Source: Roseomonas elaeocarpi (GTDB lineage: Bacteria; Pseudomonadota; Alphaproteobacteria; Acetobacterales; Acetobacteraceae). From it: DNA of 64,000 nucleotides. The stretch is taken from NCBI RefSeq assembly GCF_042433915.1, contig NZ_JBHLUN010000014.1:1-64000 (forward strand), given 5' to 3'. Made by a program: the position numbers and the translations under genes. The notes under the pieces are model-generated. The model saw only the letters and a list, made by a program, of their open reading frames with translations, was not told the origin of the DNA and did no database searches. Below, piece after piece: positions 35,880 to 43,774 of this stretch (the first letter of the stretch is position 1; the number at the start of each line of letters is the position of its first letter).

Positions 35880-36833
35880 ATGACGCGCAGCTTGAAGGTG
35901 GCGGTCCAGATGGACCCGATCGGCGGCATCGACATCAAGGGCGACAGCACCTTCGCGCTGATGCTGGAAGCGCAGAATCGCGGCCACCAGCTCTGGCACT
36001 ACCACCCGCGCGACCTGGCGATGAGCAACCGCCGCGTCACCGCCTGGGCCCAGCCGGTCGAGGTGCGGCGCGAGCACGGCAACCACGCCACGCTGGGCGA
36101 GACGGTGGAGCTCGACCTCGGCGAGGTCGACGTGGTGCTGATGCGCCAGGATCCGCCCTTCGACATGGCCTACATCACGGCCACCCACATCCTGCAGCAC
36201 ATCCACCCCAAGACGCTGGTGGTGAACGACCCGGCCGAGGTCCGCAACGCGCCGGAAAAGCTCTACGTCCTCCAGTATCCGGAGCTGATGCCCGAAACCC
36301 TGGTGACGGCGGACCGCCGCGCCATCCTGCGCTTCCGGGAAAAGCACGGCGACATCATCCTGAAGCCACTCTTCGGCAATGGCGGCGCCGGCGTGTTCCA
36401 CCTGCGCCCCGACGACCCCAACATCGCCTCGCTGCTCGAGATGTTCACCGAACGCTCGCGTGAGCCGCTGATGGTGCAGAAATACGTCCCCGCCGTGCGA
36501 AAGGGCGACAAGCGCATCATCCTGGTGGACGGCGAGATCGGCGGCGCCATCAACCGCGTGCCCGCCGAGGGCGAAAGCCGCTCCAACATGCATGTCGGCG
36601 GCAAGGCCACCCAGACCACGCTGACCGACCAGGAGCGCGAGATCTGCGCGCGGATCGGTCCCGACCTCCGCGCGCGCGGGCTGATCTTCGTGGGCATCGA
36701 CGTGATCGGCGACTACCTCACCGAGATCAACGTCACCTCGCCCACGGGCCTCCAGGAAATCGCGCGCTTCGACAACATCTTCCTCGAGCGCGCCATCTGG
36801 GATGCCATCGAGGCGAAGGTCACGCCGCGCTGA
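35880..36833 (+). CDS. gshB: Glutathione synthase
   Basis: A 317-residue ATP-grasp ligase that adds glycine to gamma-glutamylcysteine. Opens with VAVQMDPIGGIDIKGDSTF (residues about 7-25); DVVLMRQDPPFDMAYI (about 81-96), KPLFGNGGAGVF (about 161-172) and INVTSPTGLQEI (about 283-294) are hallmarks. GAGGAGCAGG precedes ATG 35880. The long frame upstream is antisense to aroE and was ignored. Works with gshA at 29075. Confidence 0.96.
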   Translation: MTRSLKVAVQMDPIGGIDIKGDSTFALMLEAQNRGHQLWHYHPRDLAMSNRRVTAWAQPVEVRREHGNHATLGETVELDLGEVDVVLMRQDPPFDMAYITATHILQHIHPKTLVVNDPAEVRNAPEKLYVLQYPELMPETLVTADRRAILRFREKHGDIILKPLFGNGGAGVFHLRPDDPNIASLLEMFTERSREPLMVQKYVPAVRKGDKRIILVDGEIGGAINRVPAEGESRSNMHVGGKATQTTLTDQEREICARIGPDLRARGLIFVGIDVIGDYLTEINVTSPTGLQEIARFDNIFLERAIWDAIEAKVTPR

Positions 36834-36873
36834 GAGTTGGGCGCCGGTTTCTGCCGCCGGCGCCGTCGTGCCG

Positions 36874-37275
36874 TGGCCAGGAGAGGCGCTGCCTCTCCCG
36901 GACCCTTTCCGCTCGGGGTGGCCGGGCCACCCCGAGACCCCGCCGGGGGCTTGGTGCCGCGTGGCAGCCGGGGCGCTGCGGTCCGATCGGGTGATGCGCG
37001 TGTTTAGACAGGACCGTGAAGCGCGCTGCGCCGTAAACGCGTGCGCCATTCCGGAAGCGGGCGAAACGCTGCCGGCAAAGGGCCAGAAAAGAATCTATGA
37101 GGCCGCGCGGGCTGCCCTGGCAGTCGCCGGAGAGCCAGGCTCTCCGGCGTGAGCTGACCGGGGAACGGGCACGCGTCTGAGCCTCGGAGCGCTAATTCCC
37201 GGGAGGTCCAGGAACCTCAGGTTCCTGGCGGCTGGGGGTTCCGGGGGAAGGCGGAGCCATCCCCCGACACAGCGC
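36874..37275. repeat. 402-bp structured repeat, copy 2 (inverted)
   Basis: Reverse complement of the element at 32820-33221, closely similar along most of its length; hairpin stems are kept while some loops and the segment 37155-37205 differ (for example, GGAGAGC with loop CAG instead of CAT). Lies between gshB and hemH. Together the two copies bracket dnaQ-coaE-aroE-gshB. Confidence 0.9.
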
Positions 37276-37343
37276 CTCCCCCAACACCACCCCCGAGAAC
37301 GTCACTTGACCTCCTGCCGTCGCGTGTCATCTCCGCCGCACGC

Positions 37344-38453
37344 ATGAACGACCTTTCTCTTCCGCCCCGCCCTGGTAGTCAGAACAGCCGCAAGGTGGCC
37401 GTGGTGCTGTTCAACCTCGGTGGCCCGGACTCGCCGGCGGCGATCAAGCCGTTCCTGGTGAACCTGTTCACCGATCCCGCGATCCTGCGCGTGCCGGGAT
37501 TCCTGCGCCCGGCGCTGGGGCGCCTCATCGCCGCGCGTCGGCTGAAGCCCGCCACCGAGAACTACGCGATCCTGGGCGGCCGTTCGCCGCTGCTGGAGCT
37601 GACCGAGGAACAGGCGCGCGCGCTGGAAGCGGTGCTGCAGCCGGAGATGGAAGCGCGCTGCTTCATCGCCATGCGCTACTGGCATCCTTTCGCGGAGGAG
37701 ACCGTGCGGGCGGTGCGGGAGTGGGGCGCCGAGGAGGTCGTGCTGCTGCCGCTGTATCCGCAGTTCAGCACCACCACCACCGGCAGCAGCATCGACGACT
37801 GGAACGAGGCCTGCCGCAAGGCCGGGCTGGCGCTGCCGACCACGACGCTGTGCTGCTGGCATTCCGATCCTGCCTTCGCCGAGAGCACCGCGGCGATCGT
37901 GCGGCGGGCCTGGCACGAGGCGCGCGCCAAGCTGCCGGCGGAAACGGGCCTGCGCATCCTGTTCTCGGCGCACGGGCTGCCGGAAAGCATCGTCCGGCAT
38001 GGCGACCCGTACCAGTGGCAGGTCGAGCGCACCGTGGCCGCGGTGTGTGAACGCTTAAGGATCGAGGGCGCGGAACACGCCATCTGCTACCAGTCGCGCG
38101 CCACGCCGCAGAAATGGATCGGCCCTTCCACCGAGGATGCCATCGCCGCGGCGGGCCGGGACAAGGTGGCGGTGCTGGTCTGCCCCATCGCATTCGTGTC
38201 GGAACACAGCGAAACCCTGGTGGAGCTGGACGTGGAATACCGCGAAGTCGCGGAAAAGGACGGCGTGCCCGGCTATTTCCGCGTGCCGACGCAGAACACC
38301 GATGGCGACTTCATCGCCTCGCTGGCCGGGCTGGTGCGCCATGCCCGCGGTTCCGGCCGCAGCCTGTGTTCCTGGGCAGGCGGGCGGCAGTGTCCTAAGG
38401 GTCAACGCGACTGCCCACACGCCCGAGCCCAGGAAGCCAAGCGCGCCGCATGA
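37344..38453 (+). CDS. hemH: Ferrochelatase
   Basis: A 369-residue enzyme inserting Fe(II) into protoporphyrin IX. LFNLGGPDSPAAIKPFL (residues about 22-38), LLPLYPQFSTTTTGSS (about 134-149), ILFSAHGLPESIV (about 206-218, metal-site His) and VCPIAFVSEHSETLVELD (about 277-294) are diagnostic. The C-terminal extension has Cys residues in LCSWAGGRQC and RDC, which could hold a [2Fe-2S] cluster as in some alphaproteobacterial ferrochelatases. The stop overlaps the next start (ATGA, 38450-38453). Confidence 0.95.
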   Translation: MNDLSLPPRPGSQNSRKVAVVLFNLGGPDSPAAIKPFLVNLFTDPAILRVPGFLRPALGRLIAARRLKPATENYAILGGRSPLLELTEEQARALEAVLQPEMEARCFIAMRYWHPFAEETVRAVREWGAEEVVLLPLYPQFSTTTTGSSIDDWNEACRKAGLALPTTTLCCWHSDPAFAESTAAIVRRAWHEARAKLPAETGLRILFSAHGLPESIVRHGDPYQWQVERTVAAVCERLRIEGAEHAICYQSRATPQKWIGPSTEDAIAAAGRDKVAVLVCPIAFVSEHSETLVELDVEYREVAEKDGVPGYFRVPTQNTDGDFIASLAGLVRHARGSGRSLCSWAGGRQCPKGQRDCPHARAQEAKRAA

Positions 38454-39139
38454 CCACCCAGATCCTTCCCAGCGGCTGGCGTCCCACCGCCGTGCTGTTC
38501 GACTGCGACGGCGTGCTGGCCGACAGCGAGCACCTGGTGAACCGCGTCGTCTCGGCCGAGCTGACGGCGCGCGGCTGGCCGTTGACGCCGGACGAGGCCG
38601 GCACGGTGTTTCTCGGCATGGCGCTGCCGGACATGGTGCCGCTGATCGAGGCGCGGGTCGGCGCCCTGCCGCCCGACTGGGCGCAGGCGCTGAAGCTGCG
38701 CATCACCGACACCATGGCGCGCGAGGTTCCGCCCGTGCCCGGCGCGCGCGAGGTTCTGGACGCGCTGCTGGCCGCGGGCGTGCCGGTGGCGCTGGCCTCC
38801 AACTCCTCACGCGTGGAGCTGCGGGCGAAGCTGGAGCGCCTGGATCTCGGCCGCTACTTCGGGGACCGCGTCTTCTCCTACGAGGACGTGGCGCGCGCCA
38901 AGCCGCACCCGGACATCTACCTGGCCGCGGCCACGGCCTGCGGCGCCCGCCCTGCGGATTGCGCGGTGATCGAGGACAGCGCCACCGGCGCCCGGGCGGG
39001 TGTTGCCGCCGGCTGCCGCGTTCTGGGCTTCTGCCGCGAGACCGACCCCGACGCGCTGCGGGCCGTGGGCGTCGCGGCGCTGTTCGCGCAGATGCGGGAC
39101 CTGCCGGCGCTGCTGGGCCTGCGGCGGGAAGCGGCGTGA
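38450..39139 (+). CDS. HAD-family phosphatase (beta-phosphoglucomutase-like)
   Basis: A 229-residue HAD subfamily IA hydrolase. Motif I FDCDGVLADSE (about 17-27), motif II ASNSS (about 115), motif III Lys in AKPHPDIY (about 149) and motif IV VIEDSATGARAGVAAG (about 169). A small cap domain lies between I and II. It is overlapped by hemH upstream and hemJ downstream (TGATG), so it is co-translated with heme genes. Substrate unknown; there is no known heme-pathway role for such a phosphatase. Confidence 0.9.
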   Translation: MTTQILPSGWRPTAVLFDCDGVLADSEHLVNRVVSAELTARGWPLTPDEAGTVFLGMALPDMVPLIEARVGALPPDWAQALKLRITDTMAREVPPVPGAREVLDALLAAGVPVALASNSSRVELRAKLERLDLGRYFGDRVFSYEDVARAKPHPDIYLAAATACGARPADCAVIEDSATGARAGVAAGCRVLGFCRETDPDALRAVGVAALFAQMRDLPALLGLRREAA

Positions 39140-39582
39140 TGGACCTGGCGCTGCTGTATCCCTGGACCAAGGCGCTGCACCTCCTGTCGGTGATCGCCTG
39201 GATGGCCGGGATGTTCTACCTGCCCCGCCTCTACGTTTATCACACCGCCGAGCCGGTCGGTTCCGCCACCAGCGAAACCTTCAAGACCATGGAGCGGCGC
39301 CTGCTGCGCGGCATCATGAACCCGGCGATGATCCTGGCCTGGATCTTCGGCCTGACGCTGGTGATGACGCCCGGCGTCGTGGACTGGAGCGCCGGCTGGT
39401 GGCACGGCAAGATGTTCGGCTTCCTGGCCATGACCGCGACGCACGGCTTCCTGGCGGCGCAGCGGAAGGGCTTCGAGCGCGACGAGCGCCGCTACTCCGG
39501 TCGGTTCTGGCGCATGGTGAACGAGATCCCGACGGTCCTGCTGATCCTGATCGTCATCATGGTGATCGTGAAGCCGTTCTGA
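39139..39582 (+). CDS. hemJ: HemJ-type protoporphyrinogen IX oxidase
   Basis: A 147-residue four-helix membrane protein. KALHLLSVIAWMAGMFYLPRL (about 11-31, split: conserved His14 and Arg) and HGKMFGFLAMTATHG (about 90-104, conserved Lys) are HemJ signatures. It oxidises protoporphyrinogen to protoporphyrin, the step just before hemH. Translationally coupled to the HAD gene. Confidence 0.94.
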   Translation: MDLALLYPWTKALHLLSVIAWMAGMFYLPRLYVYHTAEPVGSATSETFKTMERRLLRGIMNPAMILAWIFGLTLVMTPGVVDWSAGWWHGKMFGFLAMTATHGFLAAQRKGFERDERRYSGRFWRMVNEIPTVLLILIVIMVIVKPF

Positions 39583-39803
39583 GGCGTCCGACGCACCCGC
39601 TGGGAAAGGGGCGACGCGCCTGACCGGGTGAGCCGGCCCCCGGGTCCGTTTTCCGGCCGGCACCCGGCTGCGGGTCGCGCCAGTCCAACCATCCGGTCCA
39701 ACCATCCCCTGGTTGCATCGTTAAGCCTGCAACACAGCGGCGCGGGGCGTCGGGCACGGGTCCCCCCTGCCCGCGCATCCGATGGCCGGAGCAGGAGAAC
39801 GTC

Positions 39804-40145
39804 ATGCGCTTCCTTCCCGTCGCGGCCGCGATCTTTCTCGCCACCGGCACGGCCATGGCGCAGGTGCCGACCACCCAGCCCAGCGTAGGGTCCACGCCCA
39901 CCGACAATTCCGGCGCGGGTTCCTCGCGCGGCACGTCGCAGCCGGGCGCGTCCACCCCCACCACCCAGCCGATGCGCGACGACACGCCGCGCGGCGGGTC
40001 CTCGACGAATTCCAGCCCCGCCGTGACCTCGCCCTCACCCAGCACGCCCACCACCTCGGGCGGTGCGGGCTCCACGCCGCGCGACAATTCGAACGCCGGT
40101 TCGTCCGACACGGGCGGCGGTCCAGGCACCGGGCCGGTGCGCTGA
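39804..40145 (+). CDS. Secreted Ser/Thr/Pro/Gly-rich protein of unknown function
   Basis: A 113-residue protein. Signal peptide about 1-19 (FLPVAAAIFLATGTAMA, cleavage after AMA); the mature part is low-complexity with imperfect repeats such as STPTDNSGAGSSRG and STPRDNSNAGSS. No domain recognised; likely intrinsically disordered in the periplasm or cell surface. GCAGGAGAACGTC precedes the ATG. Confidence 0.7.
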   Translation: MRFLPVAAAIFLATGTAMAQVPTTQPSVGSTPTDNSGAGSSRGTSQPGASTPTTQPMRDDTPRGGSSTNSSPAVTSPSPSTPTTSGGAGSTPRDNSNAGSSDTGGGPGTGPVR

Positions 40146-40192
40146 ACGACGACGGGTTCTTTCCGCCACCGCAGGTCGGGGCCGCCGCTTCC

Positions 40193-40208
40193 GACTTCAC
40201 GTGAAACA
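40193..40208. promoter_or_regulatory. Degenerate parS-like site
   Basis: GACTTCACGTGAAACA matches 12 of 15 fixed positions of the parS consensus TGTTNCACGTGAAACA, with all mismatches in the first three bases. It lies in the intergenic region before the exonuclease gene. Confidence 0.35.
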
Positions 40209-40297
40209 AGGCGCCCGGTGCCCGCCGCGGCGGAGGAGGCCCGCGGTTCGGGAATTGTTCTGTTGGGGCGAGGGACGCTAAGCTCCGCCCCAGCAAG

Positions 40298-40882
40298 ATG
40301 CCCCCTGTTCCAGATCAGCCACCACCCAGACTGCCGCCCGGCGCCGAGGCCGTCGTCTTCGACACAGAAACCACTGGTTGCACCGTTGGCGACCGTGTGG
40401 TGTCGCTGGGCGCCCTGCGCCTCGATGCCGGGTTCGAGGTGGTGGACAGCCTGCACCTCGTTTTCGCGCCCGGGCGCCCCTGCCACCCCGGCGCGGCGCG
40501 CGTTCATGGCATGAGCGACCGCTTCCTGGCGCGTCAGCCGCGCTTCGAGGTTCATGCGCGGGAGATCGCGCGCTTCTTCCGGGGCGCAGTGGCCTGCGCG
40601 CACAACCTGAGCTTCGACCGCCGGATGCTGTGCCGGGAATACGCGCTGCTCGACCAGCCGCTGCCCTGGGAAGCGGACTACTGCACCCTGCGCGCCTGGC
40701 GCCGCTTCCGTCCCGGCGAGAAGGCGGGTCTGGCACATGCTTCCGCCACGCTGGGCCTGGGGCGTGACACGGCGCTGCACGGGGCGCTGGAGGACGCGGC
40801 CCTGGCCGCGCAGCTGCTGCGGGTCCTGCACGGCCAGGAGCCCGGCCAGACGCGGCTGCACCCGCCCACCAACCTGCGCTGA
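40298..40882 (+). CDS. DnaQ-like DEDDh 3'-5' exonuclease
   Basis: A 194-residue paralogue-like exonuclease. Motifs: VFDTETTGCT (residues about 20-29), AHNLSFDRRML (about 100-110) and HGALEDAAL (about 157-165). Shorter than the dnaQ product at 33232 and without its C-terminal polymerase-binding tail, so it is not the replicative epsilon subunit. Probably a repair or RNA/DNA trimming enzyme. Confidence 0.88.
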   Translation: MPPVPDQPPPRLPPGAEAVVFDTETTGCTVGDRVVSLGALRLDAGFEVVDSLHLVFAPGRPCHPGAARVHGMSDRFLARQPRFEVHAREIARFFRGAVACAHNLSFDRRMLCREYALLDQPLPWEADYCTLRAWRRFRPGEKAGLAHASATLGLGRDTALHGALEDAALAAQLLRVLHGQEPGQTRLHPPTNLR

Positions 40883-41169
40883 GAAGCGAACCCTGGGGAC
40901 GGCGCCCGGGGTTCGATCCCTGGACCAGTCCTCCGGTGTTAGCCCTCAGCGGGATTAGTCCGTAAGGGTTACGCCGAAGGAGGCACATGTCCACGGCTGC
41001 CCGCCTGGAGCCTCCCGCTGGAGGCCTTTCGCCTCGAGGTAGCCCAGGCTGGAGGAACCGCTGCGAGGGTGTCGCGCCCGGAGGAAGGTCCGTGCCGGGC
41101 AGGCTCGACAACCGCGCCCGCACCGTCCGACACTGCGCCGCGGCACGACCGGGGCGGGAGCAGAGGCGG

Positions 41170-42564
41170 ATGACGGAATTCTGGCGTCTGGGAGCCGCGG
41201 AACTGGCCGATCGGGTCACCTCCGGCGCACTGTCGGCCGAGGCTGTGGCGCGGGATGCGCTGGAACGGCTGGAGCAGGCCAACCCCGCCATCAACGCCGT
41301 GGTGGACTGCCAGCCCGAGGAGGTCCTGCGCGAGGCACGCGCCCTCGACGCCAGGCGTGCGGCCGGCGAAGCGCTGGGGCCGCTCGCTGGCGTGCCGGTC
41401 ACGATCAAGGTCAATGCCGACCAGGCCGGCCACGCCACCACCAACGGCTTGCGGCTGCAGCGCGACCTGATCGCGAAGCACGACAACCCCGTGGTGACCA
41501 ACCTGCGCCGTGCCGGAGCGGTGATCCTGGGCCGCACCAACACGCCGGCCTTCTCGCTGCGCTGGTTCACCCGCAACGCCCTGCACGGCAACACCCGCAA
41601 CCCGCGCGACCCCGCGCTGACGCCCGGCGGCTCCTCGGGTGGGGCGGCGGCCTCGCTGGCGGCGGGCATCGGCGCGCTGGCGCACGGCACCGATATCGGC
41701 GGCTCCATCCGCTACCCGGCCTATGCCTGCGGGGTGCACGGGCTGCGCCCGACGTTGGGCCGCGTCGCCGCCTTCAACGCCAGCAGCCCCGAGCGCGCGA
41801 TCGGCGCGCAGCTGATGGCGGTGTCCGGGCCGCTGGCGCGCTCGATCCCCGACCTGCGCCTGGCGCTGGCCGCCATGGCGGCGCCGGACGCGCGCGATCC
41901 CTGGTGGGTTCCGGCGCCGCTGGAAGGGCCGCCGGCGCCCAGGCGCGCGGCGCTCTGCGTCCGGCCGGAAGGGCTTGCCACCCACCCCGCCGTCGAGGCC
42001 GCGTTGCGGGCGGCGGCGCTGCAGCTGCAGGAGGCCGGCTGGACCGTGGCGGAAACTCCCTGCCCGCCCTTGCGCGAACCCGCCCGGCTGCAGGCCGTGC
42101 TCTGGCTGGCCGAGAGCCGGCGGGGCGGCAACCGTGCCTTCGCGGAGGAGGCGGAGCCGGAATCCCTGGCGGTGCTGGCAGCCATGGAGCGCCTGGCGCC
42201 GCCGTCCGAACAGCACGGCGTCGCGGACGCGCTCACCGCCCGCGCGGGCTTCCTGCGGCAATGGATCGCCTTCCTGGAACGCTATCCCGTGGTGCTGCTG
42301 CCGGTCTCCGCCGAGCCGCCCTTCGTGGACGCCCTGGACATCGCCACGCCGGACGGCTTCGAGCGCGTGGTCGAGGCGCAGCTGACCCAGGTGGGACTGC
42401 CGCTGATGGGGTTGCCGGGGCTGAGCGTCGCCACCTCGGGCGATGCGCCGGCACCGATGGGGGTGCAGCTGGTGGCCGGGCGCTACCGCGAGGACCTGCT
42501 GCTTCAGGCCGGCGAGATCATCGCGCCCGAGCCTGTCCGGCCCGTCGATCCGGTTACAGTCTGA
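41170..42564 (+). CDS. Amidase signature family hydrolase
   Basis: A 464-residue enzyme. The Ser-cisSer-Lys triad is visible: Lys in PVTIKVNADQAG (about 79), Ser in GGSSGGAAAS (about 155) and nucleophile Ser in TDIGGSIRYPA (about 179). These enzymes hydrolyse amides or, in GatA, transfer ammonia; without gatB or gatC nearby a free amidase is likely. ATG 41170 begins MTEFWRLGA. An upstream ATG at 40987 with AAGGAGG three bases before it would add a 61-residue Arg/Gly-rich tail and was not chosen. Confidence 0.9.
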   Translation: MTEFWRLGAAELADRVTSGALSAEAVARDALERLEQANPAINAVVDCQPEEVLREARALDARRAAGEALGPLAGVPVTIKVNADQAGHATTNGLRLQRDLIAKHDNPVVTNLRRAGAVILGRTNTPAFSLRWFTRNALHGNTRNPRDPALTPGGSSGGAAASLAAGIGALAHGTDIGGSIRYPAYACGVHGLRPTLGRVAAFNASSPERAIGAQLMAVSGPLARSIPDLRLALAAMAAPDARDPWWVPAPLEGPPAPRRAALCVRPEGLATHPAVEAALRAAALQLQEAGWTVAETPCPPLREPARLQAVLWLAESRRGGNRAFAEEAEPESLAVLAAMERLAPPSEQHGVADALTARAGFLRQWIAFLERYPVVLLPVSAEPPFVDALDIATPDGFERVVEAQLTQVGLPLMGLPGLSVATSGDAPAPMGVQLVAGRYREDLLLQAGEIIAPEPVRPVDPVTV

Positions 42565-42647
42565 ATCACTTCGCCTCGACCGCGTGGCAGACACGCCTCG
42601 ATTCCGCCACGCCCGCTCCCCATCTTCACGGTCGAGGAGCAAAAGAC

Positions 42648-43028
42648 ATGCGTCGCTTCACCAAGCTTGGCATCGCTGCCCTGACCGCCCTGTCCTTCGG
42701 GACAGCCCTTTCCACCACGGCCCATGCCGATCCCTACTGGGGTCGCCGCGGCGGCTACTACCATGGTGGTGGCTACTACCGTGGCCATGACCGCGGCATC
42801 GGCGCCGGCGGGGCCCTGGCCCTCGGCCTGGGTGTCGGCGTGCTGGGCGCGCTGGCCCTGAACCAGGCCGCACCGCCCCCGCCCGTGTACTACGCGCCGC
42901 CGCCGCCGGTGGTGTATGCCCCGCCCCCGCCCGTGGTCTACCAGCCGCCGCCGGTCGTGTATCAGCCGCCGCCGGTGGTCTACCGCGCGGCCCCTGTCTA
43001 CCCGGAAACGCGCGCCGCCTACTGGTAA
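42648..43028 (+). CDS. Secreted Gly/Tyr- and Pro-rich protein
   Basis: A 126-residue protein. Signal peptide about 1-27 (LGIAALTALSFGTALSTTAHA). Then a Gly/Tyr/His stretch, a hydrophobic glycine-zipper-like segment (GAGGALALGLGVGVLGALAL) and a C-terminal tail of VVYxPPPP repeats. Resembles small envelope proteins of unknown function. SD GAGGAGC. Followed by a strong terminator. Confidence 0.8.
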   Translation: MRRFTKLGIAALTALSFGTALSTTAHADPYWGRRGGYYHGGGYYRGHDRGIGAGGALALGLGVGVLGALALNQAAPPPPVYYAPPPPVVYAPPPPVVYQPPPVVYQPPPVVYRAAPVYPETRAAYW

Positions 43029-43067
43029 GCCGGGGCACCGTTCGCGAAGGGCGGGTGAGATCAAGCG

Positions 43068-43099
43068 AAAGGCCCTTCCGGGAAACCGGAAGGGCCTTT
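43068..43099. terminator. Strong hairpin terminator, probably bidirectional
   Basis: A perfect 14-bp stem (AAAGGCCCTTCCGG / CCGGAAGGGCCTTT) with a GAAA tetraloop, ending in a T-rich run on either strand. It lies between the convergent secreted protein and DUF3576 genes. Confidence 0.9.
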
Positions 43100-43130
43100 C
43101 TCGTTGGATCGGGCGAAGAGGTGACGGCGC

Positions 43131-43658
43131 TCAGTTCGAGGCCGTCTGGCTCCGCAGCTCGCGCGCCTCGGCCAGGACCTTGTCTTCCAAGTCCGGACCC
43201 GTGGAGGCCGCGACCTCGGCATCCTGCCAGGTTCCGTTGCGCAGCTCCTGCCGGAACACCGAAACGCGCACGCCGTCGGAGCGCAGCTGGCGGCCGAGGA
43301 TGTAGGCGGTGACCCGGAACCGTTCCCGGCCCTCGGCCGCGGGGGGCGAGTACCAGTCGGTGATGATCACGCCGCCGAAGGGATCGGCCGAGCTGAGCGG
43401 CATGAAGGACAGGGTGTTGAGCGCCGCGCGCCAGAGATAGGCGTTCACGCCCAGGCCGGTGCCCGTGCCGTCATCCTGGCCGTTGCGGCCGGTGCGGTCG
43501 GTGCCGAGCAGCAGCACGCCGTCGGAACCGTTGAGGCGACCGCGCACCCGGGCACGCCGGCTGTCGTCGGTGTACTCGTCATTGTTCACCGTGCGGCCGT
43601 AGGAGCAGGCTCCGAGCAGCACCGGCAGCAACAGGAAGGCGATGCGGGTCTTTGTCAT
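43131..43658 (-). CDS. DUF3576 lipoprotein
   Basis: A 175-residue predicted lipoprotein with lipobox LLGAC (Cys about 18). The mature part contains LGVNAYLWRAALNTLSFMPL and GGVIITDWYSPP, the signature of DUF3576, a family found mainly in alphaproteobacteria. Function unknown; an outer-membrane or periplasmic-facing location is expected. Confidence 0.9.
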   Translation of the reverse strand: MTKTRIAFLLLPVLLGACSYGRTVNNDEYTDDSRRARVRGRLNGSDGVLLLGTDRTGRNGQDDGTGTGLGVNAYLWRAALNTLSFMPLSSADPFGGVIITDWYSPPAAEGRERFRVTAYILGRQLRSDGVRVSVFRQELRNGTWQDAEVAASTGPDLEDKVLAEARELRSQTASN

Positions 43659-43718
43659 GGCGGGCGCACGATAGGGGGCGCCACCGTCCTGACAAGGGGC
43701 TTACCCCCGAAATGAAGA

Positions 43719-43748
43719 ACGGGGCGGCAGGTTGCCCTGCCGCCCCGT
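43719..43748 (-). terminator. Terminator of the porin gene
   Basis: A 12-bp stem (ACGGGGCGGCAG / CTGCCGCCCCGT) with a 6-base loop (43731-43736), followed on the minus strand by TCTTCATTT. Lies 26 bases beyond the porin stop. Confidence 0.85.
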
Positions 43749-43774
43749 AACAAGATGATCCTGCGAAAGCGGGA

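Noticed and set aside
40883..40935. tRNA-like T-arm (GGGGTTCGATCCC)
   Set aside because: No acceptor, D or anticodon arms can be built around it, and it abuts the exonuclease stop codon.
40987..41169. An N-terminal extension of the amidase from an ATG with a strong SD
   Set aside because: The SD is only three bases from that ATG, and the 61 extra residues are Arg/Gly-rich without family resemblance.
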